Assembly (NCBI GenBank): GCA_023458035.1
Contig: JAEXAX010000032.1
Span: 6,281-70,280 of the forward strand
Length of the DNA: 64,000 nucleotides
Reading direction: 5' to 3'
Origin: Bacillota bacterium
Lineage (GTDB): Bacteria > Bacillota > Clostridia > Lachnospirales > Lachnospiraceae
Shown here: positions 62,750 through 64,000 of the stretch, in pieces
Layout of the letters: each line of letters starts with the position of its first letter
Numbering within the stretch: the first letter of the stretch is position 1
Program-made: the position numbers and the translations under genes
The notes under the pieces: model-generated
Told to the model about the DNA's origin: nothing
Database searches by the model: none
What the model saw: the letters and a program-made list of their open reading frames with translations, nothing else

Positions 62750-63758
62750 CACCATGGTGCATGGCCGGACTGTCTACGGTTAAGGCCTTAAAGACATAGC
62801 CGTTCTCTTTTCCCCAGGTCAGGATGCTATCGATCGCATCGACAGTGGTTTTCTTAGTATCATGAAAGAGAACTACGGATGTATCATATTTTACGACTTC
62901 GTTTGTGACGTTCTGGTATACAGATTCGGTACTGGTGATGCTTTGGCCGTCACCGCTGGAAACATTCCAGTCAAAGAATTGATAGCCGCGCTGCGGAACC
63001 TGCTTGACCAGAGTTGACATAATACCGGGTGAGTAGTTGGCGCTGATGGTATTTGAGCTGCCGCCGGCAAAGCGGAGCAGTTTGGTCGGCTGTCCCGTTT
63101 GCTGTTTAACCAGTTCGGCCGCTCGGTTGATGTCAGCCCAGAAAGCATCCACTCCGGCATAAATTTGGGCATAATCATGGGTGAAGGTATGCACACCGAT
63201 CGCATGACCGGCTTTAAAGGCCTTTCCGATCATATTATAATACGGACTGAAATTTCCGGTAATAAAGAAGGTGGCCTTGGCCTTATGTTTGTCCAAAATA
63301 TTGAGCAGTTCTTCGGTGTACTGGCTGGGGCCGTCATCAAAGGTCATATAGATGGTTCCTTTAGACGGTGTGTTAGCTTCTTGAATTTTTTTTAGTTTTT
63401 CTTGAAGGGCAGTTGTATAGGTTTTTATCTTGGGCAATAGTGATGCGATCATGCCGGGGGTCAGGTGTTGTCCCTGTATTTGTGCAGCTTCCTGATCGTG
63501 CGTCTTGTTTGATGACGGTGTATCAGTCGATCCGGGTTTGGCAGAGGGAGTATTGGCCGTATTTTTTTGTTGGTCATTCGTTCCGGTTGAGGCAGTATGT
63601 TTTGCATGTTTTCTGAAATGCTGATCGACTCCGACCGAGCGGTACAGCAGCCAGAAGGAAACACAAAGTGTCAGAATTAATAAGGTGCCCGTCAGCAGGC
63701 TGATGATCGAAGTACGTCGGTTTCGTCTTTTCTTTTTTCGTTTGATTTTTCTGGACAT
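62739..63758 (-). CDS. Membrane-anchored polysaccharide deacetylase (NodB domain)
   Basis: A 339-residue protein. A very basic N-terminus (KIKRKKKRRNRR) leads into one membrane anchor (about 17-38), then a Thr/Ser/Asn-rich linker (about 50-95), a helical stretch, and the NodB domain (about 135-330). Catalytic and zinc residues: TFDDGP with Asp141-Asp142, HTFTH with His190 and His194, RFAGGSS (the usual RFPGG has Pro where Ala231 stands) and VVLFHDT. It probably removes acetyl groups from peptidoglycan or another wall glycan outside the cell. Ribosome site GAGGGGG. Confidence 0.92.
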   Translation of the reverse strand: MSRKIKRKKKRRNRRTSIISLLTGTLLILTLCVSFWLLYRSVGVDQHFRKHAKHTASTGTNDQQKNTANTPSAKPGSTDTPSSNKTHDQEAAQIQGQHLTPGMIASLLPKIKTYTTALQEKLKKIQEANTPSKGTIYMTFDDGPSQYTEELLNILDKHKAKATFFITGNFSPYYNMIGKAFKAGHAIGVHTFTHDYAQIYAGVDAFWADINRAAELVKQQTGQPTKLLRFAGGSSNTISANYSPGIMSTLVKQVPQRGYQFFDWNVSSGDGQSITSTESVYQNVTNEVVKYDTSVVLFHDTKKTTVDAIDSILTWGKENGYVFKALTVDSPAMHHGVNN

Positions 63759-63842
63759 AGAACCCCCTCAAATACGCTGAAATATTGCTAATGTAATGCT
63801 TTTTTAATATATATGTAATAATACAGTTTTACTGGCAAAGGC

Positions 63843-63871
63843 AGTATAACATAGACCTAAGAGGGTTACAA
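63843..63871 (-). promoter_or_regulatory. Promoter of the deacetylase gene
   Basis: On the minus strand: TTGTAA, 17-bp spacer, TATACT with extended TGt. The leader is about 78 bases and AT-rich. The -35 box lies next to the presumed mobile-element end. Confidence 0.7.
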
Positions 63872-63884
63872 GGATAAATGAAAA

Positions 63885-64000
63885 TCCTAATCCCCCAGCT
63901 ATGCTGGGGAGAATAGAGTAAGTTGGAAACGGTGAGGATAAAATAGAAAAGCCTCCTGTGCTATGATGAGAATGGTGTCGCAAGCCAAACTCAATTAGCA
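63885..64000 (+). mobile_element. Probable left end of an IS200/IS605-type element (cut by window edge)
   Basis: A perfect 7-bp hairpin CCCCAGC-TAT-GCTGGGG (63893-63909) resembles the subterminal hairpins recognised by single-strand Y1 transposases. About 40 bases later comes GAAAAGCCTCCTGTG, whose AAGCCTCC can pair with a ribosome site (GGAGGCTT) expected beyond the window, the arrangement that silences tnpA translation in IS200. No coding part lies in the window, so the call is provisional; the left boundary is approximate. Confidence 0.5.

Overview
The window looks like chromosomal DNA of an anaerobic, Gram-positive-type member of the Clostridia (Bacillota). The signs are: a dnaG-rpoD-trmK/nif3 block; the classical Bacillota cluster nusB-xseA-xseB-ispA-dxs-tlyA-nadK-argR-recN; an iscR-nifS-nifU-mnmA operon; a LexA box of the Bacillota type (GAAC-N4-GTTC) in front of recA; strong GGAGG-type ribosome binding sites with some TTG and GTG starts; a sortase substrate ending in SPKTG; and near-consensus sigma-A promoters, several with an extended TGn -10. 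The genus cannot be settled from the sequence alone. Almost everything is housekeeping. No tRNA, CRISPR array or prophage was seen, and the only mobile-element signal is at the extreme right edge.

Layout. 1-6153: carbohydrate-use locus. A sugar ABC importer lies on the minus strand (truncated MalG-type permease, MalF-type permease, lipoprotein binding protein) and is divergent from an AraC-family regulator and a GH2 glycosidase. 6148-11452: glyA, then sbcD-sbcC. 11427-13029: mgsA-lrgA-lrgB. 13067-19100: dnaG, rpoD, a fused trmK-nif3 and a TGS/uridine-kinase-like gene. 19085-19558: RNase P RNA with its promoter and a following hairpin. 19528-24723: iscR-nifS-nifU-mnmA and an ABC exporter. 24727-27589: a surface-anchored protein with two tyrosine-phosphatase domains, ending at a 23-bp perfect hairpin. 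27601-30934: divergent citrate synthase and ATP-type PEP carboxykinase. 30968-35416: five cobalamin (corrin ring) genes. 35413-39046: a YitT-family membrane protein and a three-gene ABC-2 exporter. 39108-42848: transketolase and an ABC-F protein. 42857-48043: pyrH-frr, then uppS-cdsA-dxr-rseP. 48056-50315: fsa and prfC. 50317-60981: the gls24 unit, the nusB-to-recN cluster and glgA. 61049-63871: recA-recX convergent with a membrane-anchored polysaccharide deacetylase. 63885-64000: the likely left end of an IS200/IS605-type element.

Genes that work together: the AraC regulator probably controls sugar import and cleavage by the GH2 enzyme. dxr, dxs, ispA and uppS supply the MEP pathway and the undecaprenyl lipid carrier, while cdsA feeds phospholipid synthesis. 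The IscR operon builds Fe-S clusters and supplies sulfur for tRNA thiolation. sbcCD, recN, recA, recX and xseAB cover recombination and repair.

The most unusual items are the tandem-phosphatase surface protein with a palindrome and stem-loop before it, the single-chain TrmK-Nif3 fusion, the mgsA-lrgAB operon, the promoter-in-hairpin ahead of iscR, and a terminator-like hairpin squeezed directly in front of nusB. No gene-free stretch longer than about 300 bases exists apart from the RNase P RNA region (19101-19623). The next longest gaps, 2545-2791, 28960-29209 and 63759-64000, hold regulatory DNA or the element end.
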